Part shown: piece after piece, positions 28,080 to 37,099 of the stretch
How the letters are laid out: each line of letters opens with the position of its first letter
Position numbering within the stretch: the first letter of the stretch is position 1
Source: an uncultured Shewanella sp.
GTDB lineage: Bacteria > Pseudomonadota > Gammaproteobacteria > Enterobacterales > Shewanellaceae
Length of the DNA stretch: 64,000 nt
Assembly (NCBI RefSeq): GCF_947501225.1
Contig: NZ_CANMUW010000014.1
Span: 1 to 64,000 of the forward strand
Direction: 5' to 3'
The notes under the pieces: model-generated
Told to the model about the DNA's origin: nothing
Database searches by the model: none
The model's input: only the letters and a program-made list of their open reading frames with translations
Translations under genes and position numbers: made by a program

Positions 28080-29537
28080 TTAACCGGATGTGACCTGAGC
28101 GAAACGTTGCGCCTTGTACTGAGGGTTCATCAGGTTCTCTATAGAGAAGATCTCATCGAGTTGCTCAGCTGATAACAGGCCACGCTCCAAGACGACCTCA
28201 CGAACACTCTTACCGGTTTCGGCACAGATCTTACCTATGATATCTCCCTCATGGTGTCCGATAAACGGATTCAGGTAGGTGATGATACCGATGGAGTTAA
28301 GCACAAAATCCTCACACACCTGACGATTGGCGGTGATCCCCTCGATACACTTAGTTTTCAGCGTAACACAGGCATTTTCCAGCAGAGACAATGACTCAAA
28401 CAGGGATTGACCGATAACCGGCTCCATCACATTCAACTGCAGTTGCCCCGCCTCTGCCGCCATGGTGATTGTGAGATCGTTACCGCACACCTTGAAGGCG
28501 ACCTGATTCACCACCTCGGGGATAACCGGGTTCACCTTGGCAGGCATGATAGATGAACCGGCCTGCATCTCAGGCAGGTTAATCTCATTCAAGCCGCTGC
28601 GTGGCCCGGATGAGAGCAGACGCAGATCGTTACAGATCTTAGATAACTTTACAGCGAAACGCTTCAGCGCACTCGATAGCATCACATAGGCACCACAGTC
28701 AGATGTGGCTTCAACCAGATCTTCTGCCGGAGTAAACGGGTGCCCCGTGATCTCGGCAAGCTTAGCAATGGCCAGTTCAGAGTATCCATCGGGTGTATTC
28801 AAGCCTGTACCAATCGCCGTGGCCCCCAGGTTTATCTCCAAAAGCAGCTCCTGACAACGCCTGATGCTCTTAATCTCTTCCCGTAGGGTGATACCGAAGG
28901 CACGAAACTCCTGACCCAGCGTCATAGGGACAGCGTCCTGTAACTGCGTCCGCCCCATCTTAAGTACATCACTGAACTCTTCAGACTTAGCCAGAAAAGA
29001 GTCGATAAGCAGAGTAAGCGCCGACAGCACAGTATTAGTGCGCTCAAACAGGGCAACACGAAAACCCGTAGGGTAGGCATCGTTTGTGCTCTGGCTCTTA
29101 TTCACATGATCGTTAGGATTAATATGCTGGTACTGCCCCTTCACATGCCCCATCTGCTCCAGAGCAATATTGGCTATCACTTCGTTGGTGTTCATATTCA
29201 CCGATGTGCCGGCCCCCCCCTGAAACGCATCGATGGGAAACTGATCATAGAAGCGGTCACTGGCTAACAGGGTGTCGCAGGCCCGGATGATGGCTGAGGC
29301 AATATCTTGAGAGATGGTGCCTAGCTGGCCATTGGCCATCGCCGCCGCTTTTTTTGTCTTCACCATGCCGCGAACAAACTCGACACAATCACCAATTTTT
29401 TCGCTGCTTATCTCGAAGTTTTCCATCGCCCTCAGGGTATGGATCCCGTAATATGCCTCTCCGGGAATTGACTTGCTTCCCAAAAGGTCGGTTTCACAGC
29501 GGGTATTTTCGGTGAGATCTGGATACATTACCGTCAT
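28080..29537 (-). CDS. aspA: aspartate ammonia-lyase
   Basis: Reversibly deaminates L-aspartate to fumarate and ammonia, linking amino-acid catabolism with fumarate supply (useful in anaerobic fumarate respiration). The superfamily signature GSSIMPAKVNP lies near residue 328, with the flexible serine loop. Other conserved blocks are TDLLGSKSIPGEAYYGIHTL, NMNTNEVIANIALE and GRTQLQDAVPMTLGQEF. 485 residues is normal. ATG-29537 and ATG-29528 are both possible; neither has a strong ribosome site. Confidence 0.96.
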   Translation of the reverse strand: MTVMYPDLTENTRCETDLLGSKSIPGEAYYGIHTLRAMENFEISSEKIGDCVEFVRGMVKTKKAAAMANGQLGTISQDIASAIIRACDTLLASDRFYDQFPIDAFQGGAGTSVNMNTNEVIANIALEQMGHVKGQYQHINPNDHVNKSQSTNDAYPTGFRVALFERTNTVLSALTLLIDSFLAKSEEFSDVLKMGRTQLQDAVPMTLGQEFRAFGITLREEIKSIRRCQELLLEINLGATAIGTGLNTPDGYSELAIAKLAEITGHPFTPAEDLVEATSDCGAYVMLSSALKRFAVKLSKICNDLRLLSSGPRSGLNEINLPEMQAGSSIMPAKVNPVIPEVVNQVAFKVCGNDLTITMAAEAGQLQLNVMEPVIGQSLFESLSLLENACVTLKTKCIEGITANRQVCEDFVLNSIGIITYLNPFIGHHEGDIIGKICAETGKSVREVVLERGLLSAEQLDEIFSIENLMNPQYKAQRFAQVTSG

Positions 29538-29660
29538 TGATTAGTTCTACTTTTTTAATTGCGATAAGAAGGTCTGAAGGTACCGTTTATACATGAGTCA
29601 TAGCAGGCACTTCAAGGGGGGAAGAGGCAATTTACCGCCTTTTTCAGAATAATAATTTCT

Positions 29661-29676
29661 ATGCCGGATCCGGCAT
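29661..29676. promoter_or_regulatory. 16-bp perfect palindrome upstream of aspA
   Basis: ATGCCGGATCCGGCAT is a perfect 8+8 palindrome about 125 bases upstream of the aspA start, in the gap between aspA and an unrelated small membrane-protein gene. It could be an operator for a dimeric regulator or a compact hairpin; no T-run follows. Confidence 0.35.
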
Positions 29677-29776
29677 TTCACTTTTACGAGTTTTAGCCAG
29701 TCAGAGAGTGGCAAGGCCACAAAGAGGCCCCCCATCTTTTATCAACAAACAGCAAGATGAAACAGGCACCATCTAT

Positions 29777-30283
29777 CTACGAATAAGTATACCTACCCAG
29801 CATTGACTTCAGCTTATCTATGCCCTCTCCCTCCATCATACCTATCGGGATCTTAAGGGGCTTGCCTTCGGTAAAGGTAAGAATGTAGGTCTCAGAGCTT
29901 GAATCTGAATATGACTTCAGCTCGACCCGTTTCAGCGCAGCAAGTGACGATGTCACAGGTTCCCCCATGATCCGTGTACATACTATCTGACGCTCATCAA
30001 AATAGAGCCGATATGTGCGGTTTTGTACCGCAATTATGACACACAGGACAAAGAAGGCCGCGAATGCCAGATGGCCTAAGATACTATTGGGAGGATCGAC
30101 AAAAGTTTGCGCCAGCAATACCAGAGCGACAACCGAAGCAAACCAGGTGATCCCAGAGGCGAAGATAGACATAGTCACCAGGTGAAACCCTAAGTACCTC
30201 TCATCCTGCTCTTTGATATATTTCCGCTCCAGGTAGATTATCAGCACCAGAGCCAGAGGGATTAATATATAGAAAAATTGCAC
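29777..30283 (-). CDS. unrecognised membrane protein with PH-like C-terminal part
   Basis: 168 residues. Three hydrophobic segments occupy the N-terminal half (FYILIPLALVLIIYLE, HLVTMSIFASGITWFASVVA, AFAAFFVLCVIIAV). The C-terminal half is beta-rich (YRLYFDERQIVCTRIMGEP, LKRVELKSYSDSSSETYIL), resembling bacterial PH-like domains of YdbT type. The frame is open from TTG-30310, but AAGGAG six bases before GTG-30283 fixes the start there. No function is recognised. It is followed on the same strand by nothing close; the next gene downstream is aspA. Confidence 0.65.
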   Translation of the reverse strand: MQFFYILIPLALVLIIYLERKYIKEQDERYLGFHLVTMSIFASGITWFASVVALVLLAQTFVDPPNSILGHLAFAAFFVLCVIIAVQNRTYRLYFDERQIVCTRIMGEPVTSSLAALKRVELKSYSDSSSETYILTFTEGKPLKIPIGMMEGEGIDKLKSMLGRYTYS

Positions 30284-30380
30284 AAGACACTCCTTTAACT
30301 TGCAACCCAAGCATGTCGTATCGCATCTATACCCGAGTTAGTTAGCAGACTGAATGCGAAGCTAAAACTTCAGGTACAGT

Positions 30381-30599
30381 TTAACTCACATGAACGACAT
30401 GGGGGTGGTTTTCACTGGCGTTTTCGTGAAAGATATCGTCTAAATATGTAGCTAACTCATCCTCTTTCAGGTGAGGAGGGATCACAACATCAAATACCCG
30501 GGTTCGCATCCCCGTTCCCGAATCTGTAAACAACAGCCACTGCTCATCCTGACGCAGAACGGACATAGCTCTCCCGAAAACATCAAACTTAATATACAT
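30381..30599 (-). CDS. DUF7661-like small protein
   Basis: 72-residue soluble protein: a beta strand start (MYIKFDVFGRAMSVLRQ), a middle DVVIPPHLKEDELATYLDDI and a His-rich end. It resembles, from memory, the small DUF7661 proteins. The ribosome site GGGAGAGAG before ATG-30599 decides this start over an upstream ATG at 30638. It could be cotranscribed with the membrane protein gene downstream (97-base gap). Function unknown. Confidence 0.6.
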   Translation of the reverse strand: MYIKFDVFGRAMSVLRQDEQWLLFTDSGTGMRTRVFDVVIPPHLKEDELATYLDDIFHENASENHPHVVHVS

Positions 30600-30786
30600 A
30601 GCGCAGCTCTCTCCCTCAGCCGGTAAAGCACCTCTCACATCGAGTCACCATCACTCATAGACAGCAACCAACATAGAGCAAATATCACCTAGAGTCACTA
30701 ACTCGCAGGGATAGTTAATCAAAAAGCTCGGCATCGCTTACATTTACCGTTCTGTCATTTATTCAGCCATTACTGGCACGACAAGA

Positions 30787-31305
30787 GACCTTAAGTTCAG
30801 GCACACACTTCATCCCTCTCTCGTTTGCTATGTATGTATAAAGACGTGAGTTATACTCCCGTTTAGCCTAAAGAGTTATCAATGCCTGACTATGTGATCG
30901 ATAACATTGAAAATGCTGGGCAAAAGATCACAATAACAGACCAACTTGAAGACAATTTAGATCAGACTGATATACTCTACCTGACTCGCATTCAGGAAGG
31001 GCGATTTCCTTCACAAGAAAAATCGAACAAGTATCGCGGTAAGTTCCGTCTTAATCGCAATATTTATACACAGCATTGCAAGTCAAACACTGTGATCATG
31101 CATCCGCCAGCTAGAGACTCGCGCAAGCAGGCCAACGAAATGGACAATGACCCTAATCGTCATCCCAAATTGGCCATCTTTAGACAGGCAGATAACGGAC
31201 TACTGACTCCGCATGGCGCTGTTTGCACTGACACTCGGCGTTGATGCGCAACTCCAGCAGTATGAGTGTCCGGTTAATTGGTATTCACGAAAAGCCGACT
31301 TTTAA
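30787..31305 (+). pseudogene. pyrB: decayed 3' part of aspartate carbamoyltransferase gene
   Basis: The longest open part (from 30882) translates as DYVIDNIENAGQKITITDQL, then TDILYLTRIQEGRFPSQEKS, NKYRGKFRLNRNIYTQHCKS and AIFRQADNGLL. These are the C-terminal third of the Shewanella-type aspartate carbamoyltransferase. Similarity continues upstream past an in-frame TAG (30864) as SLSRLLCMYKDVSYTPV, and past a one-base loss near 30815 as DLKF. It continues downstream after a frameshift near 31210 as MALFALTLGVDAQLQQYECP and VNWYSRKADF, to TAA at 31305. The HPLPR motif reads HPPAR. The N-terminal two thirds, including carbamoyl-phosphate-binding residues, are absent. A true relic, not a 120-residue gene. 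Confidence 0.85.
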
Positions 31306-31332
31306 TTTGGCGACTGACTTTAAGGATTAATA

Positions 31333-32619
31333 ATGACCCGTTCCGACACCCTATTTGAACAGGCTAAAAAAACCATCCCAGGTGGTGTTAACTCACCAGT
31401 ACGTGCATTCAACGGTGTAGGTGGCTCACCACGTTTCATCGAAAAAGCCGATGGTGCATATATCTATGACGCCGACGGTAAAGCATACATCGACTATGTT
31501 GGCTCTTGGGGCCCTATGATCTTAGGCCATAACCACCCTAAAATTCGTGAAGCTGTATTGGCTGCGGTCGAGAACGGCCTCTCATTCGGTGCTCCGACAG
31601 AACTTGAAGTGACTATGGCTGAGAAGGTCATCGAGATGGTACCTTCAATGGAACAGGTCCGTATGGTGAGCTCTGGTACCGAAGCGACCATGAGTGCGAT
31701 ACGTCTGGCGCGTGGTTTCACCAGCCGTGACAAGATCCTAAAGTTTGAAGGTTGCTACCACGGTCACGCCGACTGTCTTTTAGTTAAAGCAGGTTCCGGA
31801 GCGCTGACACTTGGTCAGCCAAGCTCTCCGGGTATCCCTGAAGACTTTGCCAAGCACACGCTGACAGCGACTTACAACAACCTGGAGTCTGTCAAGGCTC
31901 TGTTCGAGCAGTACCCGGAAGAGATCTCATGTATCATCCTTGAGCCCGTTGCCGGCAACATGAACTGTATTCCACCGGTTGAGGGCTTCCTTGAAGGCCT
32001 GCGCGCCATCTGTGATCAGTACGGTGCACTGCTAATCATCGATGAGGTGATGACAGGTTTCCGCGTATCTAAGAGCGGCGCTCAAGGTCACTATGGCATC
32101 ACCCCTGATCTGACGACACTGGGTAAAGTAATCGGTGGCGGTATGCCGGTTGGCGCGTTTGGTGGTCGTAAAGATGTGATGCAGTTTATTGCACCAACAG
32201 GTCCGGTTTATCAGGCAGGTACACTGTCGGGTAACCCTATCGCCATGTCTGCTGGTCTGGCTCAGATGGACGCACTTTGTGAAGATGGCGTCTATGAAGA
32301 GTTAGCGGCTAAGACTAAGCGCATTGCCGAAGGCTTCAAGGCTGCGGCCAATAAGCATGGCATCCCAATGTCTATCAACTATGTTGGCGGCATGTTCGGA
32401 TTCTTCTTCACCGAAGAGGAGAAGGTCACGACATTCGAACAGGTCACTAAATGTGATGCTGACAAGTTCCCTGAATTCTACCACGGCATGTTAGATGAAG
32501 GTGTATACCTTGCGCCGAGCGCCTATGAAGCAGGCTTCCTCTCACTTGCACATGGTGAGAAAGAGCTTGAAGCAACACTAGCAGCAGCTGAGCGAGTATT
32601 CGCTAAGATGGCTAAATAA
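31333..32619 (+). CDS. hemL: glutamate-1-semialdehyde 2,1-aminomutase
   Basis: PLP enzyme forming 5-aminolevulinate in C5-pathway haem synthesis. The PLP lysine is Lys265 in LGKVIGGGMPVGAFGG. The blocks VNSPVRAFNGVGG, FVSS-equivalent MVSSGTEATMSAIRLARG and ILEPVAGNMN are intact; 428 residues is standard. AAGGA lies ahead of ATG-31333. The decayed pyrB ends 27 bases before the start, so hemL may use a promoter inside the relic. Confidence 0.97.
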   Translation: MTRSDTLFEQAKKTIPGGVNSPVRAFNGVGGSPRFIEKADGAYIYDADGKAYIDYVGSWGPMILGHNHPKIREAVLAAVENGLSFGAPTELEVTMAEKVIEMVPSMEQVRMVSSGTEATMSAIRLARGFTSRDKILKFEGCYHGHADCLLVKAGSGALTLGQPSSPGIPEDFAKHTLTATYNNLESVKALFEQYPEEISCIILEPVAGNMNCIPPVEGFLEGLRAICDQYGALLIIDEVMTGFRVSKSGAQGHYGITPDLTTLGKVIGGGMPVGAFGGRKDVMQFIAPTGPVYQAGTLSGNPIAMSAGLAQMDALCEDGVYEELAAKTKRIAEGFKAAANKHGIPMSINYVGGMFGFFFTEEEKVTTFEQVTKCDADKFPEFYHGMLDEGVYLAPSAYEAGFLSLAHGEKELEATLAAAERVFAKMAK

Positions 32620-32656
32620 GTATTAATAGCTGACTAACATCCAGCTAGCTGAAACC

Positions 32657-32683
32657 AAAAGGACGCCATAGGCGTCCTTTTTT
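32657..32683 (+). terminator. rho-independent terminator after hemL
   Basis: Perfect 11-bp stem AAAAGGACGCC / GGCGTCCTTTT with a 3-base loop, merging into a run of six T, about 40 bases past hemL. Confidence 0.9.
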
Positions 32684-32893
32684 ATTGCCGCCGCTTTCTG
32701 ACATTTGAGCTCACCGCCTCAACAAAGACCGAGTTCACACTTTTTATTTAAAATAAGATGTAGTTAACACTTGTTTTATCTATGCTCCTATGGCCTAATC
32801 CGCACCGATATCACACCAAGCTTAATCAAACCTTAATTTTAGTCACAGTTTGCCTCGTGGGGTAAACGATTAATCTGCTGTAGGAACTGATCT

Positions 32894-34141
32894 ATGCTCT
32901 ACCTATTTCTGCTCTCTCTCGCCGTTCTGGCCCTGTTAAGTATCATATTCGAGGAGGTCACCCACCTGAATAAGGCCAAGACCACACTATTTTTTGGTTG
33001 TGTCTCCTGGGTTGTCCTGTTTATGAGTGCCGGCTCGCCGGCCCATGAGAAGATCGTAGAAGCCGAACTCAACGAAAACCTGCTGGAGATAGCCACACTC
33101 TGGTTGTTTCTGATGTCGACAATGACCTTCGTTGCCTATCTGAATGCCAAAGGGATGATCCAGATCTTAGTACAGAAGCTGTTCCCTCAAAAAGTTTCAG
33201 TACGGATGCTGATGTTGCAGGTGGCCCTATTCGCACTGCTCCTGTCTGCCATTTGTGACAACGTCACCGCAACTCTGGTATCACTGGGACTGTTAACGAC
33301 ATTCAAACTCGACTCTCAGATGCGCCGCCGTATGGCGGTTCTTATCATCTTTGCGGTTAACTCAGGCGGAGTGGCATTAATCACCGGAGATGTCACCACC
33401 TTAATGATCTTCCTCGGTGGACATCTTCAGATCTCTGAGCTGCTGTTGCTATTTATCCCCGCAGCCGTCAGTGTGATGTTACTCGCCCTGCTATTTTCAT
33501 TGAAGGCCGAAGGCCATGTCAGCACGACACCAATAAGCAGAGACTATCGCAGGGTCGATCTGGTCATTGCGGCGATCTTTTTCTCTACAATCGTTGCGAC
33601 AATGGCATTGAACGTACTGTTTAACGTGCCACCGGTATTAACGTTTCTTACCGGCCTCTCCGTGATGTTCCTGGTCGGTCACAACTCCCGAAGCAACAAG
33701 GAGGAACTGCAGATCCTCGAATATATACGCCAGGTAGAGTACGACACCCTGCTCTTCTTCCTCGGCATACTCCTGCTGGTCGGTATGCTGAAAGAGATAG
33801 GCACCCTGGATCTTCTTACTCAGGTCTACACTCAGTTTGACCCTGATATCTCAAACTTTGTGACCGGTATAGGCTCGGCACTGCTGGATAATGTGCCACT
33901 GACCGCGGCGCTGCTGAAGGCCGAGCCGATTCTCAATCCCCCTCAGTGGCTGGGGCTGACCTACTCGGTGGGTGTCGGTGGTTCTCTGCTGGTGATTGGC
34001 TCGGCGGCGGGGATAATCGCCATGAGTAAGGTTAAAGAGTTGACGTTCGTCAGCTACCTGAAATATGTCCCGGCACTCTTGTTGTGTTACAGCTTAGGTT
34101 ATGGCTTAACCTTGCTGCTGGCATATCAATTTTATGGCTAG
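32894..34141 (+). CDS. nhaD: NhaD-type sodium:proton antiporter
   Basis: Inner-membrane Na+(Li+)/H+ exchanger of the ion-transporter superfamily, typical of marine and haloalkaliphilic bacteria. The N-terminus holds the NhaD segment IIFEEVTHLNKAKTTLFFG. Other conserved blocks are LSAICDNVTATLVSLGLL (Asp/Asn ion site), FAVNSGGVALITGDVTTLM and GSALLDNVPLTAALL (second DN pair). 415 residues with about 11-12 helices is usual. AGGAACTG lies before ATG-32894. Confidence 0.93.
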   Translation: MLYLFLLSLAVLALLSIIFEEVTHLNKAKTTLFFGCVSWVVLFMSAGSPAHEKIVEAELNENLLEIATLWLFLMSTMTFVAYLNAKGMIQILVQKLFPQKVSVRMLMLQVALFALLLSAICDNVTATLVSLGLLTTFKLDSQMRRRMAVLIIFAVNSGGVALITGDVTTLMIFLGGHLQISELLLLFIPAAVSVMLLALLFSLKAEGHVSTTPISRDYRRVDLVIAAIFFSTIVATMALNVLFNVPPVLTFLTGLSVMFLVGHNSRSNKEELQILEYIRQVEYDTLLFFLGILLLVGMLKEIGTLDLLTQVYTQFDPDISNFVTGIGSALLDNVPLTAALLKAEPILNPPQWLGLTYSVGVGGSLLVIGSAAGIIAMSKVKELTFVSYLKYVPALLLCYSLGYGLTLLLAYQFYG

Positions 34142-34179
34142 AGGTATGAGACTCCAGTGGTGAGATCCCAAGTGTGGGT

Positions 34180-34221
34180 GTGAGGTGTGAGGTGTGAGGT
34201 GTGAGGTGTGAGGTGTGAGGT
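34180..34221. repeat. heptanucleotide tandem array (GTGAGGT)6
   Basis: Six perfect copies of GTGAGGT, preceded by a degenerate copy, lie in the 121-base gap between the convergent genes nhaD and gspB. The last units (34210-34220) can pair with 34242-34252 (10 Watson-Crick pairs plus one G-U), and a small CTTG/CAAG stem sits inside the loop, so the transcript can fold as a long hairpin that may end both genes. Copy number is likely variable between strains. Confidence 0.9.
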
Positions 34222-34262
34222 ACGATAACTTGTAACAAGAGCCTCGCACCTCATAACCGCCG

Positions 34263-35267
34263 CTATATCGCCGGTACCTTAAACTGAGTTCCCTCAATCG
34301 CCAGCACGACATCTCTGGGGCGTATCTCAATAATCTCCAATTTGCCACTAATCATATCGCCTTGCTGTAACTCGGCTCCATCAACATTGAGCCAACGATT
34401 ACCCGGATCGCTCGCATACACATGAGCGTGAATATTAAACTCTGGTACCTGTAGCTGCAGCCCTGCCGGCAGTTGACCATATTTAGGCAAGTTATCCTGC
34501 TTTGGTACCGGGATAGGGTCGAGTTTGGGCTCCGTCACGGAGCTGGCTACAGACTTTTCTACCTCAACCTCTTTTAGCGCCGCTTCAAATGCCGCCAGCA
34601 GCTTGTTCTTACTCTGGTACTCATTCTTCTGCCCGGGAGCCACAGGTTCGGTGGAACTGTTGTCCATGCCCAGCTCTGAAGCAGCTGCATCAACCTGAGA
34701 CTTAAGCGACTCCAGCACCTCCCGGCCTCTCTGATTACTGTTCGCGCCTAATATAATCGGCTCCTCATCCATAGCTGGCGAGACCTCTGTAGGCTGTTTT
34801 GCCACTTCGACGACCCTAGCCCTATTCTGCGGCACAGCTTCAGCCTGAGAATATGAATTTTCGATATCGACAGGCTTGACCGGAAGCGCCACAGCCAGAG
34901 GCAGAGCAACTTTTCCGGCCAGTTTAACTTGCTCACCACCGCCCGAAGCGGAGCCACGTTGCTCTCCCCTGTGTGAGTTAAGGTCATGAGCTACACCACT
35001 TAAGGGTTCTGAGTTACGGGTCTTAACAGTTAAGGCATCAACCGACACTTGAGTAGTATGAACATTACCTGATGTGAAGTGATCTCTGGCCAGCCAGACG
35101 ATGACGATCAACAGGCTCAATATTATGATGATAAGAGATAACATCAATATGTTCTTTTTGGGTTTGGTAAAGTCATCATACTGGGCCCGGGGGGTTAACA
35201 CAGGATCGAGATCTGACTCCAGCTCCTGCTGTTTCGAGCGCGTGACGGCTTCGAGCAATATGGACAT
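34263..35267 (-). CDS. gspB: general secretion pathway protein B (ExeB-like)
   Basis: Inner-membrane partner of GspA in placing the type II secretin GspD into the outer membrane. 334 residues: a short cytoplasmic head (MSILLEAVTRSKQQE), one helix (ILMLSLIIIILSLLIVIVWLA), a long Pro/Ser/Glu-rich periplasmic linker, and the C-terminal GspB domain (LPAGLQLQVPEFNIHAHVYA, then RWLNVDGAELQQGDMISGKL). ATG overlaps the gspA stop (TGATG at 35267), so translation is coupled. The gspC-N genes are not in the window. Confidence 0.9.
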   Translation of the reverse strand: MSILLEAVTRSKQQELESDLDPVLTPRAQYDDFTKPKKNILMLSLIIIILSLLIVIVWLARDHFTSGNVHTTQVSVDALTVKTRNSEPLSGVAHDLNSHRGEQRGSASGGGEQVKLAGKVALPLAVALPVKPVDIENSYSQAEAVPQNRARVVEVAKQPTEVSPAMDEEPIILGANSNQRGREVLESLKSQVDAAASELGMDNSSTEPVAPGQKNEYQSKNKLLAAFEAALKEVEVEKSVASSVTEPKLDPIPVPKQDNLPKYGQLPAGLQLQVPEFNIHAHVYASDPGNRWLNVDGAELQQGDMISGKLEIIEIRPRDVVLAIEGTQFKVPAI

Positions 35268-36877
35268 CAGTACTGCCCCTTACTTTCTACCAGCCTCGGG
35301 CCCTGAGCACTCAGGTAGAGGTTCAGTTGCACCAAAGTTTGACTGCCTGCAATCGCATCGGCCCTGAGGCCGTGCTCACGTTGGAAGCGCTTAAGTTGCT
35401 CTTCCAGCTGGCTATCGAAGCGGTTGACCAATCTTGGAACCGTGTTATCGATATGCGCTAAGGTATTCTCCAGCCACTGTATCTGTGCAGGGTTAGAACC
35501 CCTGCCGATCTCTCCGGGTTGCTCTGCAGGCGCCTGCCAGAGGAGCTCGAAGGTACCACTGAAGTGACGGGTAAACCAATCTCGCTCGACCCAAAGTTGT
35601 TGCTCATTGAGTTGCAATAACAGTTGGTCTCCCTGCCTAGATACTACTGTGCCATAGAAGGAACGCTGCTGATCATCTACAAGGTAGACAACCGCCGGAA
35701 AGTTTAACCGTACAAGGGAATTCCAGTTTCCCTGTTGCTGAAAACATGACAAGCCCTGTTGCTGGGCCGACTGACACGCCGTAAGACCAATATAGGGCAC
35801 CTTCCCCCATAGGCCGAGAATGCTGGCATAGGCGCTGTCTATGCTGCGACTGCTCTCTATTGCGGCGTTGAGCACTCGTTGACCGGAGTTAAGCTTTGCA
35901 GGGGGCGCACTTTCACGGCGCTCAGCTTGAGCCGCCACCGGCACGGCTTGATGCTCTACTCCGTCCTGTGACACAGAGTTCATCTGGTTAAAAATCAGGT
36001 AACCCAACACGCAAGTTAATCCTAGCGCTGTGATACCCGCCAATGGCAGCAGGTAGTTGGTCTCTTTAATATCTTCGCCCAACACTTCAGATGCTGCGCT
36101 GTTTACCATCTTATGGTCGATTGGGACTTTAGACTGAGCGTAGCCGGCCATCAGCGCCCGTTCACACAGCAGGTTGATCAGCCTGGGAATGCCACCGCTA
36201 TATTTATGCAGGGCCTTGATCGCTCGGGTGTTAAACAGCGGCTCATGACGGCCCGCCACCTGTAACCTGTGCTGCACATACAGCCCCACCTCTTCAGGTG
36301 TCAGGGGAAGCAGGTGATATCGGGCGGTGATCCTCTGTGCCAGCTGACGCAGCTCCTGTCGCCTTAACAGCTGCTGCAGTTCGGGCTGACCGATAAGGAT
36401 AACCTGAAGCAATTTTTTCGTATCTGTCTCCAGGTTAGTCAACAGACGCAGCTGCTCAAGCACTTCGGCACGAAGATGCTGAGCCTCATCGATAATAAGA
36501 ACGGTATTGCGCCCCTTCTCATGGTTGGCCAGCAGGAAATTGCTCAGCAGATCCGTCAGCCGTTTCAGACTGGGTTCTTTCTCGTACTCGATAGCGAGTT
36601 CGTCGCACAAAGTAGCCAGTAGTTCAAGCTCGGTAAGAGAGGGGTTAAGAATAAATGCCGTATCGGTATTTTCCGGTAACTGGTTCAGCAGACAGCGCGA
36701 CACAGTGGTTTTCCCTGTGCCCACCTCGCCGGTCAGGAGTACAAATCCGCCGGTTTCTCCCAGCCCGTATGTCAAATGAGCCAGCGCCTCGCGGTGCCTG
36801 TCGCTGAGGAAGAGGTAATGGGGGTTGGGTGCGATAGAGAAAGGGTTATCGCTTAATCCAAAAAACGCCTTGTACAT
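35267..36877 (-). CDS. gspA: general secretion pathway ATPase A (ExeA-like)
   Basis: 536-residue inner-membrane ATPase that works with GspB to insert the type II secretin through the peptidoglycan. Walker A is GEVGTGKTT (residues 50-58), Walker B is VLIIDEAQHL (about 130). A membrane helix (LLPLAGITALGLTCVLGYLIF) separates the cytoplasmic AAA module from the periplasmic part, which ends in a peptidoglycan-binding domain (LEEQLKRFQREHGLRADAIA). The N-terminus MYKAFFGLSDNPFSIAPNP is the family's. It diverges from cca. Confidence 0.93.
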   Translation of the reverse strand: MYKAFFGLSDNPFSIAPNPHYLFLSDRHREALAHLTYGLGETGGFVLLTGEVGTGKTTVSRCLLNQLPENTDTAFILNPSLTELELLATLCDELAIEYEKEPSLKRLTDLLSNFLLANHEKGRNTVLIIDEAQHLRAEVLEQLRLLTNLETDTKKLLQVILIGQPELQQLLRRQELRQLAQRITARYHLLPLTPEEVGLYVQHRLQVAGRHEPLFNTRAIKALHKYSGGIPRLINLLCERALMAGYAQSKVPIDHKMVNSAASEVLGEDIKETNYLLPLAGITALGLTCVLGYLIFNQMNSVSQDGVEHQAVPVAAQAERRESAPPAKLNSGQRVLNAAIESSRSIDSAYASILGLWGKVPYIGLTACQSAQQQGLSCFQQQGNWNSLVRLNFPAVVYLVDDQQRSFYGTVVSRQGDQLLLQLNEQQLWVERDWFTRHFSGTFELLWQAPAEQPGEIGRGSNPAQIQWLENTLAHIDNTVPRLVNRFDSQLEEQLKRFQREHGLRADAIAGSQTLVQLNLYLSAQGPRLVESKGQY

Positions 36878-37099
36878 GCAGCTATCTATCCTTATTACCG
36901 GTCCGGCTAATAGTAAAGATTAAAAAACAGTTAAAACTAAAGCTAACGGCTCATCATGTCAAAAAATGCGGGAGAAAATGAGGTCAATAGACGCATATTT
37001 TACAAATGAACGTGACTCAATCGTGTTTTGTTGCGGCTCGATAGACAATGCGTGATAATCATAGGTTAATCTCACCTGTGCAACAAAAGCGAATTACCA

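Noticed and set aside
30882..31244. 120-codon open frame as an intact small gene
   Set aside because: Its sequence is the C-terminal part of aspartate carbamoyltransferase with relic similarity continuing on both sides across a stop and frameshifts; it is part of a pseudogene.
34050..34348. Minus-strand frames with repeated Thr-Ser-His-Leu
   Set aside because: They are translations of the heptamer array and the nhaD/gspB ends, not genes.
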